In this document: piece by piece, positions 9,739 to 18,001 of the stretch
How positions within the stretch are numbered: position 1 is the first letter of the stretch
Layout: the number at the start of each line of letters is the position of its first letter
Source of the DNA: Comamonas sp. GB3 AK4-5
Lineage (GTDB): Bacteria > Pseudomonadota > Gammaproteobacteria > Burkholderiales > Burkholderiaceae_C
NCBI RefSeq assembly: GCF_041320665.1
Contig: NZ_CP166730.1
Location: 930,001-994,000 of the forward strand
Length of the DNA stretch: 64,000 nucleotides
Reading direction: 5' to 3'
Translations under genes and position numbers: made by a program
Notes under the pieces: generated by a model
What the model saw: only the letters and a program-made list of their open reading frames with translations
The model's database searches: none
What the model was told of the DNA's origin: nothing

Positions 9739-9860
9739 CCCCCTGAGTCGCTGCGCGCCTTCCCCCCGCTCTTCGCTCGCTGCGCTCACGGGCAGGGGGA
9801 CGCTGCCAGCGCTTCGGGGCGGCCCTTGCGCGGCAGCCCTGGCTGGGCTGCGTCGGTTTT
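9739..9860 (+). repeat. 3'-end repeat, copy B
   Basis: CCCCCTGAG starts 5 bp after the HIT gene stop. A hairpin arm pair CCCCCGCTCTTCGCTCGC / GCGCTCACGGGCAGGGGG follows, then GGGGCGGCCCTTGCGCGG and a tail ending CGGTTTT. It runs in the same direction as the gene. Confidence 0.9.
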
Positions 9861-9976
9861 ATGCGCTACGCCCCTTGCTCTCTGACTCTGGGCTGTGCGC
9901 GCTGGCCTTGGTTGAGGCCGTCGCAATCGCCAACGTGGCTTAAGGCTTTCTGCCGCCATCCGGGGTGGCGGCCGTC

Positions 9977-9982
9977 TACAAT
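9977..9982 (+). promoter_or_regulatory. Candidate -10 box for tatABC
   Basis: TACAAT lies 28 bp before the tatA start codon. No good -35 hexamer sits 16-18 bp upstream. The same CTACAAT motif occurs before petA and before the second Bug gene. Confidence 0.35.
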
Positions 9983-10009
9983 GAAACGCATTCGTTAGGA
10001 GAAATTTCC

Positions 10010-10255
10010 ATGGGCTCGTTTTCCATCTGGCACTGGTTGATCGTGCTGCTCATCGTGGTCTTGGTGTTTGGCACCAAGAAGCTCAAGAACATCGGCAACG
10101 ACCTGGGCGGCGCCGTGAAGGGCTTCAAGGACGGCATGAAGGAGCAAGGCGGCAAGGAAGCCGCTGACACCCCGGAAGCCCCTGCCGGTCAGGTGACGGC
10201 CAGCACCAGCGCCGACAAGGCCACCATTGACGTTGAAGCCAAGCAAAAAAGCTGA
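10010..10255 (+). CDS. tatA: Sec-independent translocase subunit TatA
   Basis: Pore-forming subunit of the twin-arginine translocase, which exports folded proteins. The 81-aa protein has one N-terminal membrane helix ([17 protein letters not shown]), the hinge [10 protein letters not shown], an amphipathic helix ([12 protein letters not shown]) and a disordered Ala/Thr-rich acidic tail. The ATG at 10010 is preceded by TTAGGAGA. tatB follows 22 bp after the stop, then tatC: a complete tatABC operon. Confidence 0.97.
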   Translation: MGSFSIWHWLIVLLIVVLVFGTKKLKNIGNDLGGAVKGFKDGMKEQGGKEAADTPEAPAGQVTASTSADKATIDVEAKQKS

Positions 10256-10277
10256 AACGTCGTGAAAGTGTGCGCAC

Positions 10278-10769
10278 ATGTTTGATCTCGGCATTTCCAA
10301 GATGGCGCTGATCGGTGTGGTGGCCCTGGTGGTCATCGGCCCCGAGAAGCTGCCGCGCGTGGCCCGCACCGTGGGTGCGCTGCTGGGCAAGGCCCAGCGC
10401 TACGTGGCGGACGTGAAGGCCGAGGTCAGCCGCTCCATGGAGCTCGACGAGCTGCGCAAGATGAAGGAGACGGTGGAAACCGCCGCACGCGACGTGGAAA
10501 AGTCCGTGCACGACACCACCTCCGACCTGGAAAAGGACTGGCGTGACGCCACCGATTTCGAGTCTGCCGGCAGCGAGGCCGGCTCCACCCTGGCCAGCAG
10601 CTATGAAAGCTACAGCGCCGTGGCGCCGGTGTACCGGCATCCGGGCAAGAACTTCCGCCTCAAGCGCGGCGCGGTGCCGCAGTGGTACAAGGCGCGTGCA
10701 GGTGTGCGCAGCAAGGTACAGTCCGGTGCGGCGCGCGTGGCGCGTTTTCGGCCCAAGCGTTTTCATTGA
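10278..10769 (+). CDS. tatB: Tat translocase receptor subunit TatB
   Basis: TatB forms the signal-peptide receptor complex with TatC. The N-terminal block [26 protein letters not shown] is diagnostic (conserved E and P-E-K-L-P), followed by a long charged amphipathic and coiled region (about 25-95). The 163-aa length is ordinary. The basic C-terminus ([17 protein letters not shown]) is seen in Comamonadaceae TatB. The gene is in the middle of the tatABC operon. Confidence 0.96.
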   Translation: MFDLGISKMALIGVVALVVIGPEKLPRVARTVGALLGKAQRYVADVKAEVSRSMELDELRKMKETVETAARDVEKSVHDTTSDLEKDWRDATDFESAGSEAGSTLASSYESYSAVAPVYRHPGKNFRLKRGAVPQWYKARAGVRSKVQSGAARVARFRPKRFH

Positions 10770-10889
10770 CTGCGCTGGCGATGCGCACAATCTAAGCCTG
10801 CGGGGCCGTCAGTTGGCTGACCGGCCCTTTTCCGTTTCAGGGCGTGACGCCTGCATGGCAGGCTGCGCGCCCGGTATCTAACACCCACC

Positions 10890-11714
10890 ATGTCCGACAA
10901 ACCTTCTCTCGAAGACGAAATGGCAGGCACCGAGCAGCCTTTCGTGCAGCACCTGATGGAGCTGCGCGACCGTCTGCTGTATTGCATCTACGGCATTGCG
11001 CTGGCGGTGGCGGTGCTGGCGCTGTGGCCCGGCCCCGACCGGCTGATGGACTTCGTCGCCTATCCCATCCGCGCCCATATGCCGCCGGATGCCAAGCTGA
11101 TTGCCGTGGGCGTGTTCTCGCCCTTCTTCATCCCGCTGAAGGTGTTGATGATGGTGGGCATGCTGGCCGTGCTGCCCTGGATCATGTACCAGCTGTGGGC
11201 CTTTGTGGCGCCGGGCCTGTACAGCCACGAGAAGAAGTTTGCCCTGCCGCTGATTATTTTCGGCAGCCTGCTGGCCTATCTGGGCATTGCCTTTGTGCAG
11301 TTCTTTGTGCTGGACAAGATGTTCAACTTCATCCAGCGCTTCACGCCCTCCAGCGTGGCGGCCACGCCGGACATCGCCTCCTATGTGGAGGCCATCTTGT
11401 CGCTGTACCTGGCCTTTGGCTTGGCTTTTCAGGTGCCCATTGTGGTGATGCTGCTGGTGCGCTTTGGCGTGGTGGAGATCGCCAAGCTCAAGCAGTTCCG
11501 TGGCTACTTCATCGTGCTGGCCTTTGTGGTGGCCGCCGTGGTCACACCGCCGGATGTGATCTCGCAACTGGCGCTGGCCATTCCCATGTGCATCTTGTAC
11601 GAGGTGGGCATCATCGGCGCGGGCTGGTTTACCAAGGTGTCTCGCGCACCCGAGGGCGAGCAGGCCGAGGCTTCGGATGCGCTGCAGCCGCAGCAGCCAG
11701 GGAACGAGAAATAA
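10890..11714 (+). CDS. tatC: Tat translocase subunit TatC
   Basis: Polytopic membrane protein that reads twin-arginine signals. The 274-aa protein has six predicted membrane helices, the N-terminal HLMELRDRLLY block with the conserved glutamate, and the later motifs FSPFFIPLK and FGLAFQVPIVV. It starts 120 bp after tatB with an ATG after CACC. A strong terminator follows about 80 bp after the stop. A possible client in this window is the lytic transglycosylase at 42178, which has an RR-type leader. Confidence 0.97.
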   Translation: MSDKPSLEDEMAGTEQPFVQHLMELRDRLLYCIYGIALAVAVLALWPGPDRLMDFVAYPIRAHMPPDAKLIAVGVFSPFFIPLKVLMMVGMLAVLPWIMYQLWAFVAPGLYSHEKKFALPLIIFGSLLAYLGIAFVQFFVLDKMFNFIQRFTPSSVAATPDIASYVEAILSLYLAFGLAFQVPIVVMLLVRFGVVEIAKLKQFRGYFIVLAFVVAAVVTPPDVISQLALAIPMCILYEVGIIGAGWFTKVSRAPEGEQAEASDALQPQQPGNEK

Positions 11715-11795
11715 CGCAGCGTTGAGGCGCAGCCTTTGCCCGCTGCCGTTGTGCAGTCCGGTGCAAGGCCGGCGACATGTTTTGACTGGCTTGCC

Positions 11796-11829
11796 AAGCC
11801 CGGTGCATTCACCATGCATCGGGCTTTTT
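11796..11829 (+). terminator. Rho-independent terminator after tatC
   Basis: 13-bp stem (AAGCCCGGTGCAT / ATGCATCGGGCTT, one G-T pair), 5-nt loop and a run of T. Confidence 0.88.
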
Positions 11830-11846
11830 GTTTGTGGAGCTGGGGT

Positions 11847-11970
11847 GGGTAGCTGCTCCTCAAAAAGTAGCGGTTTCTGCGTATGCGGTCTTTATTTGTG
11901 CAATGAACCCGTTTCAAAGTGCCGGTGGATAAGCGATAGCTGCTCTGATAAGCAGAGCGCTGGCTGCAGG
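11847..11970. repeat. Degenerate AT-rich ATAGCT-type repeat
   Basis: AT-rich intergenic stretch with GTAGCTGCTCC near one end and GATAAGCGATAGCTGCTCTGAT near the other. It resembles the dispersed GATAGCT...GCTTGATAGATAAGCG family seen elsewhere in the window (16180, 27590, 38319). Weakly conserved. Confidence 0.4.
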
Positions 11971-11980
11971 CAGCAGGCGC

Positions 11981-12008
11981 AAAAAAAGCCCGGCCAAGCC
12001 GGGCTCTG
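11981..12008 (-). terminator. Rho-independent terminator of the degS-like gene
   Basis: On the minus strand, stem AGCCCGGC / GCCGGGCT with a 4-nt loop, followed by seven T. It is convergent with the tatC terminator. Confidence 0.9.
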
Positions 12009-12029
12009 CTGGGGCGCGGTGCCGCGCGG

Positions 12030-13181
12030 TCAGCGATTGCGGCGGGGTTGCTGCGGGCTGGGGCGCACGCCGGGGGAGATATTCAGGCTGGCGCTGCCAT
12101 CGGCACGCTGCACGGTGAAGGCCGTGGCCTCGTTGGGGGTCAGTGCTGCCACGGCGGTCATCAGCTCGGCCACGTTGCGCACCGGCTTGCCAGCCACTTC
12201 GGTGATCACATCGCCAGGGCGCATGCCACCCTGGGCTGCCGGGCCGTTGTGCAGCACGCCGGTGATGATCACCCCTTGGGCGGCCTTGACGCCAAAGGTC
12301 TCGGCCAGCTCGGGCGAGAGCTCGTTGGGCTCCACACCAATCCAGCCGCGTGTGACCTTGCCGTCTTTGACGATGCCATCCAGCACGATCTTGGCGGTGG
12401 ACACCGGAATGGCAAAGCCGATGCCCATGCTGCCGCCCGAGCGCGAGTAGATGGCGGTGTTGATGCCCAGCAAATGGCCGTTGACGTCCACCAGCGCGCC
12501 GCCGGAGTTGCCGGGGTTGATGGCCGCATCGGTCTGGATGAAGTTCTCGAACGTGTTGATGCCCAGTTGGTTGCGGCCCAGGGCGCTGACGATGCCGCTG
12601 GTGACGGTCTGGCCCACGCCGAAGGGATTGCCAATGGCCAGCACGGTGTCGCCCACGGCGGCCTGGTCGGAGTTGCCCAGCACGATGACGGGCAGCTTGT
12701 CCAGCTCCACCTTGAGCACGGCCAGGTCGCTGTCGGGGTCGGTGCCGATGATGCGGGCCTTGGCCTGGCGGCTGTCGGCCAGGGTGACCTCAATCTCATC
12801 CGCGCCGGACACCACATGGTTGTTGGTCAGGATGTAGCCGTCGGGGCTGATGATGACGCCGCTGCCCAGGCCTGCTTGTTCCTGGGTGCCGGCCTGGTCG
12901 CCGAAGAAGAACTGGAACCAGGGGTCATTGGCACGCGGGTTGCGCACGGCCTTGCTGGTGTTGATGCTGACCACGGCCGGCATGGCCACCTTGGCGGCCG
13001 CGCTCAGGCTGCCCGCCACGGGTTCGGGGCGCTGGGTGCTGGGGGCTTCCAGCAGCGAAATACCGGCGCGGCTGACGGTGGCGCCGCGCTGCAGCCAGCT
13101 CGGCTGCAAGGTGACCACGATGAAATAGGCGGCCAGCAGCACGGTGACTGTCTGCGCGAACAAAAGCCAGAAACGCTTCAT
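12030..13181 (-). CDS. DegS/AlgW-like periplasmic serine protease, single PDZ
   Basis: A 383-aa HtrA-family protease. An N-terminal uncleaved anchor (about 4-24) is followed by a trypsin-like domain with triad His122 (TNNHVVSG), Asp152 (PDSDLAVL) and Ser226 (INPGNSGGAL), then one PDZ domain (about 275-375). One PDZ plus a membrane anchor is the DegS/AlgW layout rather than the two-PDZ DegP/DegQ layout, so a role in periplasmic stress sensing is plausible. No sigma-E or RseA gene is nearby. The start MKRFWLLF at 13181 was chosen over a 34-codon extension because the anchor begins there. It is convergent with tatABC. Confidence 0.9.
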   Translation of the reverse strand: MKRFWLLFAQTVTVLLAAYFIVVTLQPSWLQRGATVSRAGISLLEAPSTQRPEPVAGSLSAAAKVAMPAVVSINTSKAVRNPRANDPWFQFFFGDQAGTQEQAGLGSGVIISPDGYILTNNHVVSGADEIEVTLADSRQAKARIIGTDPDSDLAVLKVELDKLPVIVLGNSDQAAVGDTVLAIGNPFGVGQTVTSGIVSALGRNQLGINTFENFIQTDAAINPGNSGGALVDVNGHLLGINTAIYSRSGGSMGIGFAIPVSTAKIVLDGIVKDGKVTRGWIGVEPNELSPELAETFGVKAAQGVIITGVLHNGPAAQGGMRPGDVITEVAGKPVRNVAELMTAVAALTPNEATAFTVQRADGSASLNISPGVRPSPQQPRRNR

Positions 13182-13550
13182 ACAAAGAAGTTCGGTGGAA
13201 TGAGAAGAGGGGGTCTGCGAGCGTAAACACGCTGTGAAGAAGCGTACGTGGGTTTGTGCCCGGCTGCAGCGATTGTGCGGCATCGTGGCTGGGAATGTCT
13301 GGCTTCGCTGTCCGTGGAGGTGCGGGGTTAATGTCGCCAGGATGTCAGTCGCACGGTGTTAACCCTAGAATATTTCTTCGACTGCGCCTCGCCATGTTCG
13401 TCTTGCGTCCGCACACCCGCGGGCTGCAAGGCCGGTGCAAGTCTCCATCCCGAAGTCTTGCTGAACGGCCCGCCACTGCATGTTGCACCCCTAAATGCTG
13501 TGGCCGCCCGCTGCGCTGTCTGACCGAATTGATTTCTGGAAAGACGCTCC
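13182..13550. other. 369-bp intergenic region, divergent promoters
   Basis: Lies between the divergent degS-like and MFS genes. It contains an AT-rich patch GTTAACCCTAGAATATTTC near 13357-13376 that could be part of the MFS gene promoter. No coding frame or repeat copy is recognisable here. Confidence 0.5.
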
Positions 13551-14882
13551 ATGAGTAAGACTGCCAATGCACAAGCCCACCAAGTGGCGGGCGGTGCACA
13601 CCACCGTCCTTTGAACCGTGACGACTACAAGACCCTGGGCCTGTCCGCCCTGGGTGGAACGCTGGAGTTCTACGACTTCGTCGTGTTTGTGTTCTTTGCC
13701 AACGTCATCGGTACCCTGTTCTTCCCTGCCGACCTGCCCGACTGGATGCGGCAGTTGCAGACCCTGGGCATTTTTGCCGCCGGCTACCTGGCACGTCCCC
13801 TGGGCGGCATCATCATTGCCCACTATGGCGACAAGATCGGCCGCAAGAAGATGTTCACGCTGTCCATCTTTTTGATGGCCGTGCCCACCTTGGTCATCGG
13901 CCTGCTGCCCACCTACGCCACGATTGGTATTGCCGCCCCGTTGCTGCTGCTGTTGATGCGCGTGCTGCAGGGTGCGGCCATCGGTGGCGAAATGCCGGGT
14001 GCCTGGGTGTTTGTGGCCGAGCATTCGCCCGCCAAGAACTATGGCCTGGCCATTGGCACGCTGACCTCGGGCATCACTGGCGGCATCTTCCTGGGCTCCA
14101 TCTTTGCCGTGTGGCTCAACAGCGCCTATACGCAGGCCGAGATCCACGACTGGGCCTGGCGCATGCCCTTTATCTTGGGCGGTGTGTTTGGCCTGGTGTC
14201 GGTGTATCTGCGCCGCTTTCTGCAAGAGACGCCGCTGTTTCGCGACATGCAAAAGCGCAAGGCGGCCGATGCCGAGCTGCCCATCAAGACCATCTTGCGT
14301 GACCACCGTGCAGCCTGCGTGCTGGTGGCGCTGATGACCTGGGTGCTGTCCACCGCCGTGGTGGTGGTGGTGCTGATGACCCCGTCCTATCTGCAAAAGG
14401 TGTTTCACATCGCTCCGAGCGACGCCATGACCGCCAATGCTGTGGCCACGGTCACATTGACCATAGGCTGTGTGTTCTGGGGCTGGCTGAGCGACAAGCT
14501 GGGCACCAAGGCCGCCATGCTGCTGGGCTGGGGCGGCATGACCGTGACCGCCTACATCTTCTACCTGAACCTGCCGGGCCTGGACACCCTGGTGCTGCGC
14601 TACGCGCTGGTGGGCTTCTTTGTGGGCTCCATCTCGCTGCTGCCCGTGGTGGGCGTGCGCGCCTTTCCCGTGGCCGTGCGTTTCACCGGCCTTTCGTTTG
14701 CCTACAACATGGCTTATGCCGTGTTTGGTGGACTCACGCCCATGCTGGTGGCCGTGTGGCAGCAGGTGGATATGATGGCTCCTGCCCACTATGTGGCGGC
14801 CATGGGGGTGCTGGGCATGGCCATTGGCTTCTGGCGACTGGCCCGCTTTGGCTGGCAGCCCAAGGTGAAATCTGCGGCTTAA
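13551..14882 (+). CDS. MFS metabolite:H+ symporter (MHS family)
   Basis: A 443-aa, 12-helix transporter of the MHS branch (ProP/KgtP/ShiA-like). Marks are LGGTLEFYDFVVF in helix 1, the loop 2-3 signature YGDKIGRKKMF and the helix 4-5 segment RVLQGAAIGGEMPGA. The cargo is probably an organic acid or small zwitterion; MHS members carry citrate, oxoglutarate, proline/betaine or shikimate, and sequence reading cannot separate these. It stands alone between the protease gene and nif3. A His-rich N-terminal tail (about 25 residues) precedes helix 1. Confidence 0.9.
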   Translation: MSKTANAQAHQVAGGAHHRPLNRDDYKTLGLSALGGTLEFYDFVVFVFFANVIGTLFFPADLPDWMRQLQTLGIFAAGYLARPLGGIIIAHYGDKIGRKKMFTLSIFLMAVPTLVIGLLPTYATIGIAAPLLLLLMRVLQGAAIGGEMPGAWVFVAEHSPAKNYGLAIGTLTSGITGGIFLGSIFAVWLNSAYTQAEIHDWAWRMPFILGGVFGLVSVYLRRFLQETPLFRDMQKRKAADAELPIKTILRDHRAACVLVALMTWVLSTAVVVVVLMTPSYLQKVFHIAPSDAMTANAVATVTLTIGCVFWGWLSDKLGTKAAMLLGWGGMTVTAYIFYLNLPGLDTLVLRYALVGFFVGSISLLPVVGVRAFPVAVRFTGLSFAYNMAYAVFGGLTPMLVAVWQQVDMMAPAHYVAAMGVLGMAIGFWRLARFGWQPKVKSAA

Positions 14883-15081
14883 CTTCTGTGAGTGATTCGT
14901 GCGAGGGCTGCCATACAGCGCTTCATGCTTTGTTGCTTGCCCTTGCCGTATAGAAATACTGTCTGCGGTCAAGACGCCGCGCCTGAAGCGCTGTTTGGCC
15001 GTTGTGGCGATAGGCGTTAACGCCAGCGAAGCTGCCATGGCCCGCTCCGGCAGACGATCCAAAGCTTGATTCTTGGCGCTC

Positions 15082-15199
15082 AAAACTGGCGCGGCCCACG
15101 CCAGGGCACCGCGCAAGGGCCGCCCCGCAGCGCTGGTGCCGTCCCCCTCCAATCGCGCAGCGATAGAGAGGGGGAAGACGCCGCAGGCGGCACAGGGGG
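15082..15199 (-). repeat. 3'-end repeat, copy G
   Basis: Minus-orientation copy: AAAACTGGCGCGGCCCACGC, GCGCAAGGGCCGCCCC, hairpin CCTCCAATCGCGCAGCGATAGAGAGG, ending CAGGGGG. It is the only copy whose CCCCCTG end does not face a gene 3' end; it faces the nif3-like start 18 bp away. The rest of the 14883-15216 gap shows nothing coding. Confidence 0.85.
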
Positions 15200-15216
15200 T
15201 GTCTCATAATCTCGCC

Positions 15217-15966
15217 ATGATTCAGCGACACGAACTTCTGGCCCAGTTGGATGGCCTGCTGCAACCCGAACGCTTCAAGGACTACGGGCCCAATGGCCTG
15301 CAGGTGGAGGGCAAGGCCGAGATTCGCCGCATGGTCAGCGGTGTCACGGCCAGCCGGGCCTTGATCGAAGCAGCGATTGCCGATGGCGCCGATGCCATTT
15401 TTGTGCACCACGGCCTGTTCTGGCGTGGCATGGATGGGTGCATCACCGGCTGGATGAAGGAGCGCATCCGCTTGCTGCTGGCCCACGACATCAATCTGTT
15501 CGCCTACCACCTGCCGCTGGATGCCCACCCCGAACTGGGCAACAACGCCCAACTGGGCCAGCGCTTGGGTCTGGCGCATGACGCCACCTTTGGCGACCAG
15601 GCCCTGGGTATGGTGGGCAGTGCCAGCTTTGCCAACGCCCAGGCGCTGGCCACCCAGGTACAGGCCGCATTGGGGCGCACGGTGACCTGCGTCAGCGGAG
15701 CGGCAGACCAGCCTATCCGCCGCGTGGCCTGGTGCACGGGTGGGGCGCAAGGCTTTTTTGAGGGCGCGATTGTGGCCGGTGCCGATGCCTTTATCACCGG
15801 TGAAATCTCCGAGCCCCAGGCCCATCTGGCGCGCGAGACCGGCACCACCTTTATTGCCGCCGGCCACCATGCCACCGAGCGCTATGGCGCTCCGGCCGTG
15901 GCCGCCCATGTGGCGCAGCAGCTGGGGCTGGAGCACCGGTTTATTGATATTGATAACCCGGCATGA
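15217..15966 (+). CDS. Nif3/YbgI-family metal-binding protein
   Basis: A 249-aa member of the Nif3-like dinuclear metal family (E. coli YbgI, YqfO core). Metal ligands are expected in FVHHGLFW (near 66), HLPLDAHPELGNN (near 100-110) and AAGHHATERYG (near 215). The start MIQRHELL at 15217 was chosen because the upstream frame reads through repeat copy G. The family's function is unsettled; GTP cyclohydrolase-like and metal-handling roles have been proposed. Repeat copy C begins 10 bp after the stop. Confidence 0.9.
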   Translation: MIQRHELLAQLDGLLQPERFKDYGPNGLQVEGKAEIRRMVSGVTASRALIEAAIADGADAIFVHHGLFWRGMDGCITGWMKERIRLLLAHDINLFAYHLPLDAHPELGNNAQLGQRLGLAHDATFGDQALGMVGSASFANAQALATQVQAALGRTVTCVSGAADQPIRRVAWCTGGAQGFFEGAIVAGADAFITGEISEPQAHLARETGTTFIAAGHHATERYGAPAVAAHVAQQLGLEHRFIDIDNPA

Positions 15967-15976
15967 CGGTGGAACA

Positions 15977-16101
15977 CCCCCTGAGTCGCCTGCGGCGCCT
16001 TCCCCCCGCTCTTCGCTCGCTGCGCTCGCGGGCAGGGGGACGCTGCCAGCGCGGCGGGGCGGCCCTTGCGCGGCAGCCCTGACATGGACTGCGCCAGTTT
16101 T
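15977..16101 (+). repeat. 3'-end repeat, copy C
   Basis: A near-consensus copy in gene orientation: CCCCCTGAG, GCGCCTTCCCCCCGCTC, TTCGCTCGCTGCGCTCGCGG, CAGGGGGACGCTG, GCGGCGGGGCGGCCCTTGCG and a tail with GCGCCAGTTTT. It starts 10 bp after the nif3-like stop. Confidence 0.9.
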
Positions 16102-16123
16102 GTGCGCTGTGCCCGTTGTCTTG

Positions 16124-16164
16124 CTCCCTCGCCCCTATGGGGAGAGGGTGGGGTGAGGGGCTGC
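16124..16164 (+). repeat. GC hairpin repeat following copy C
   Basis: CTCCCTCGCCCC-TAT-GGGGAGAGGGTGGGG then TGAGGGGCTGC. This hairpin also follows repeat copies D (26084-26126) and, degenerated, E (53977-54023), at the same distance, so it is a second module of the same unit. Confidence 0.7.
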
Positions 16165-16179
16165 ATGCCACGACCGACG

Positions 16180-16232
16180 ACTCTGAAAAACAGAGCTGCC
16201 TACGCTTGATAGATAAGCGTTAGCGGCTGATT
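16180..16232. repeat. ATAGCT-type intergenic repeat
   Basis: AACAGAGCTGCC, then ACGCTTGATAGATAAGCGT (a small dyad around GATAGATA) and TAGCGGCTGATT. It is the clearest member of the second, AT-richer repeat family in this window. Confidence 0.5.
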
Positions 16233-16246
16233 GGATTCCAAACACC

Positions 16247-17305
16247 ATGTCTGCACCTTCTACACCGCTGCCTGTTGCCATCACCCAGGGTGATTCGGCT
16301 GGCATAGGGCCAGAAATCATTGCCAAGACCTTCAGAGACCATGGGCCGCTGCTGCATGGCTGCTTTGTGGCAGGCGATGTGGAGACCATGCGCCGGGGGG
16401 CGCAGGCAGTGCTGCGCGGGGGCGAGACGCCGCTGCCGGTGGCGGCGATTGCCACGCCTGCCGAGGCCTGGAGCGTGCCGCCGCGCTGTATGCCGGTGCT
16501 GCAGCTGGCGGAGATGCCGCCGCCCGCGCCCTGGGGGCAGGTCAGCCGCCAGGCTGGCGAGGCTGCTGCGCGCAGCGTGCAATGGGCGGCGCGTGCGGCC
16601 CTGGCCGGTGAGGTGGCGGCCCTGGTGACGGCACCGCTGCACAAAGAGGCCTTGTCGCTGGCGGGTGTGGATTACCCGGGCCATACCGAGCTGCTGCAGG
16701 CCGAGGCGGCGTGCCATGCTGGCGTGCCCATTGAGCAGATGCCGGTGCGCATGATGCTGGCCAATGACCAGCTGCGCACGGTGCTGGTCAGCATCCATGT
16801 CTCGCTGCGTCAGGCGTTGGAGGCAGTGACTGTGGGCAATATCCTGCAGACATTGCGCATCACCCATGCTGCACTCACGCGCAGTCTGGGGCGTGCGCCC
16901 CGCATCGCGGTGGCCGGGCTGAACCCGCATGCGGGGGAGGGCGGGTTGTTTGGGCGCGAGGAAATCGAGGTGATTGCTCCTGCCGTGGCCCAGGCGCGGT
17001 CAGAGAAAATGGATGTGAGCGGCCCCATTTCCCCGGATACGGTGTTCATGCGGGCCCGCAATACCCCGCAACATCCCGGGGAATTCGACGTGGTGTTGGC
17101 GATGTACCACGACCAGGGTTTGATCCCTATCAAATATCTGGGTGTTGAAGAAGGCGTCAATGTGACCCTGGGATTGCCCTTGGTTCGCACCAGTCCGGAC
17201 CATGGAACGGCCTTCGACATTGCCGGAAAAGGGCAGGCCGATGCCTCCAGCATGGTGGAGGCAGTGCGCATGGCCAAGCAGCTGGCAGGGCTGCCGCTGC
17301 ACTGA
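16247..17305 (+). CDS. pdxA: 4-hydroxythreonine-4-phosphate dehydrogenase (PdxA family)
   Basis: Oxidises 4-phosphooxy-L-threonine in pyridoxal phosphate synthesis. The 352-aa protein has GDSAGIGPE near the start, VTAPLHKEAL, and three metal-binding histidines in YPGHTELL, LNPHAGEGG and MYHDQGL, with the C-terminal block TLGLPLVRTSPDHGTAFD. Catabolic PdxA2 paralogues (threonate or aromatic pathways) share these motifs; no such pathway genes are nearby, so the biosynthetic role is preferred. It stands apart from any ksgA or surA partner. Confidence 0.92.
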   Translation: MSAPSTPLPVAITQGDSAGIGPEIIAKTFRDHGPLLHGCFVAGDVETMRRGAQAVLRGGETPLPVAAIATPAEAWSVPPRCMPVLQLAEMPPPAPWGQVSRQAGEAAARSVQWAARAALAGEVAALVTAPLHKEALSLAGVDYPGHTELLQAEAACHAGVPIEQMPVRMMLANDQLRTVLVSIHVSLRQALEAVTVGNILQTLRITHAALTRSLGRAPRIAVAGLNPHAGEGGLFGREEIEVIAPAVAQARSEKMDVSGPISPDTVFMRARNTPQHPGEFDVVLAMYHDQGLIPIKYLGVEEGVNVTLGLPLVRTSPDHGTAFDIAGKGQADASSMVEAVRMAKQLAGLPLH

Positions 17306-17361
17306 GAAAAGCCCCGAATGAAGGCGCCGCAAGCCGCCCGGGCCAGGACCGCATGGGCATG

Positions 17362-17384
17362 AAAAAGCCCCGACAGGCGGGGTT
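17362..17384 (-). terminator. Rho-independent terminator of mscL
   Basis: On the minus strand, CCCCG-CCTGT-CGGGG followed by CTTTTT, 34 bp after the mscL stop. The other strand may serve pdxA weakly. Confidence 0.82.
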
Positions 17385-17417
17385 TGGAGGGGTGAAGAAC
17401 GGCGTTTTACGGGGCGG

Positions 17418-17852
17418 TCAGCCGTTTTTTCGCAGGCTGTCGCGGATTTCGCGCAGCAGCACAATGTCTTCCGGTGTGACGGGCACGGCCTCGGGTGCGG
17501 GCGGGGCTTGGCGCTTCAAGCGGTTGATTTGCTTGATCATCATGAAGATGATGAAGGCCAGAATCACGAAGTTCACAGCCACCGTGATGAAGTTGCCGTA
17601 GGCAAAAACGGGTACGCCGGCCTTGCGCACGGCGTCCAGGGTCTGGGGAATGCCGTCTGGCACCGAGCCCAGTGCCAAAAACATATTGGAAAAGTCCAGT
17701 TTGCCGAACACCAGGCCCACAACCGGCATGATCAAGTCGTTGACGATGGAGTCCACGATCTTGCCGAAGGCGCCGCCGATGATCACACCGACGGCCAAGT
17801 CAATCACGTTTCCTTTGACCGCGAATTCGCGGAATTCTTGCATCATTCCCAT
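17418..17852 (-). CDS. mscL: Large-conductance mechanosensitive channel
   Basis: Pentameric inner-membrane channel that opens under hypo-osmotic stress. The 144-aa protein has the diagnostic N-terminal block [21 protein letters not shown], helix 1 continuing to [12 protein letters not shown], helix 2 ([19 protein letters not shown]) and the charged C-terminal bundle ending LLREIRDSL. Start MGMMQEF at 17852; the upstream extension has no support. It is divergent from petA. Confidence 0.97.
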   Translation of the reverse strand: MGMMQEFREFAVKGNVIDLAVGVIIGGAFGKIVDSIVNDLIMPVVGLVFGKLDFSNMFLALGSVPDGIPQTLDAVRKAGVPVFAYGNFITVAVNFVILAFIIFMMIKQINRLKRQAPPAPEAVPVTPEDIVLLREIRDSLRKNG

Positions 17853-17952
17853 GGCGGAAAGCTCCCTGTCAAGAGTTAGACCAAGCGCAAGTATCGGGCG
17901 ATAAATCAAATTTGCAGTCACGCAGCGACTGGAATAACCCTAGTGGCTCCGC

Positions 17953-17958
17953 TACAAT
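17953..17958 (+). promoter_or_regulatory. Candidate -10 box for petABC
   Basis: CTACAAT-type TACAAT about 45 bp before the petA start. The -35 region is poor. A promoter is expected here because mscL is divergent. Confidence 0.35.
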
Positions 17959-18001
17959 TTTTCGATTGACCCCAATCTAGCGATGTTCATCGAGGATTCC
18001 C

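Noticed and set aside
9691..9943. Short open frames within repeat copy B
   Set aside because: They read through the repeat and have no start signal; similar frames recur in every repeat copy.
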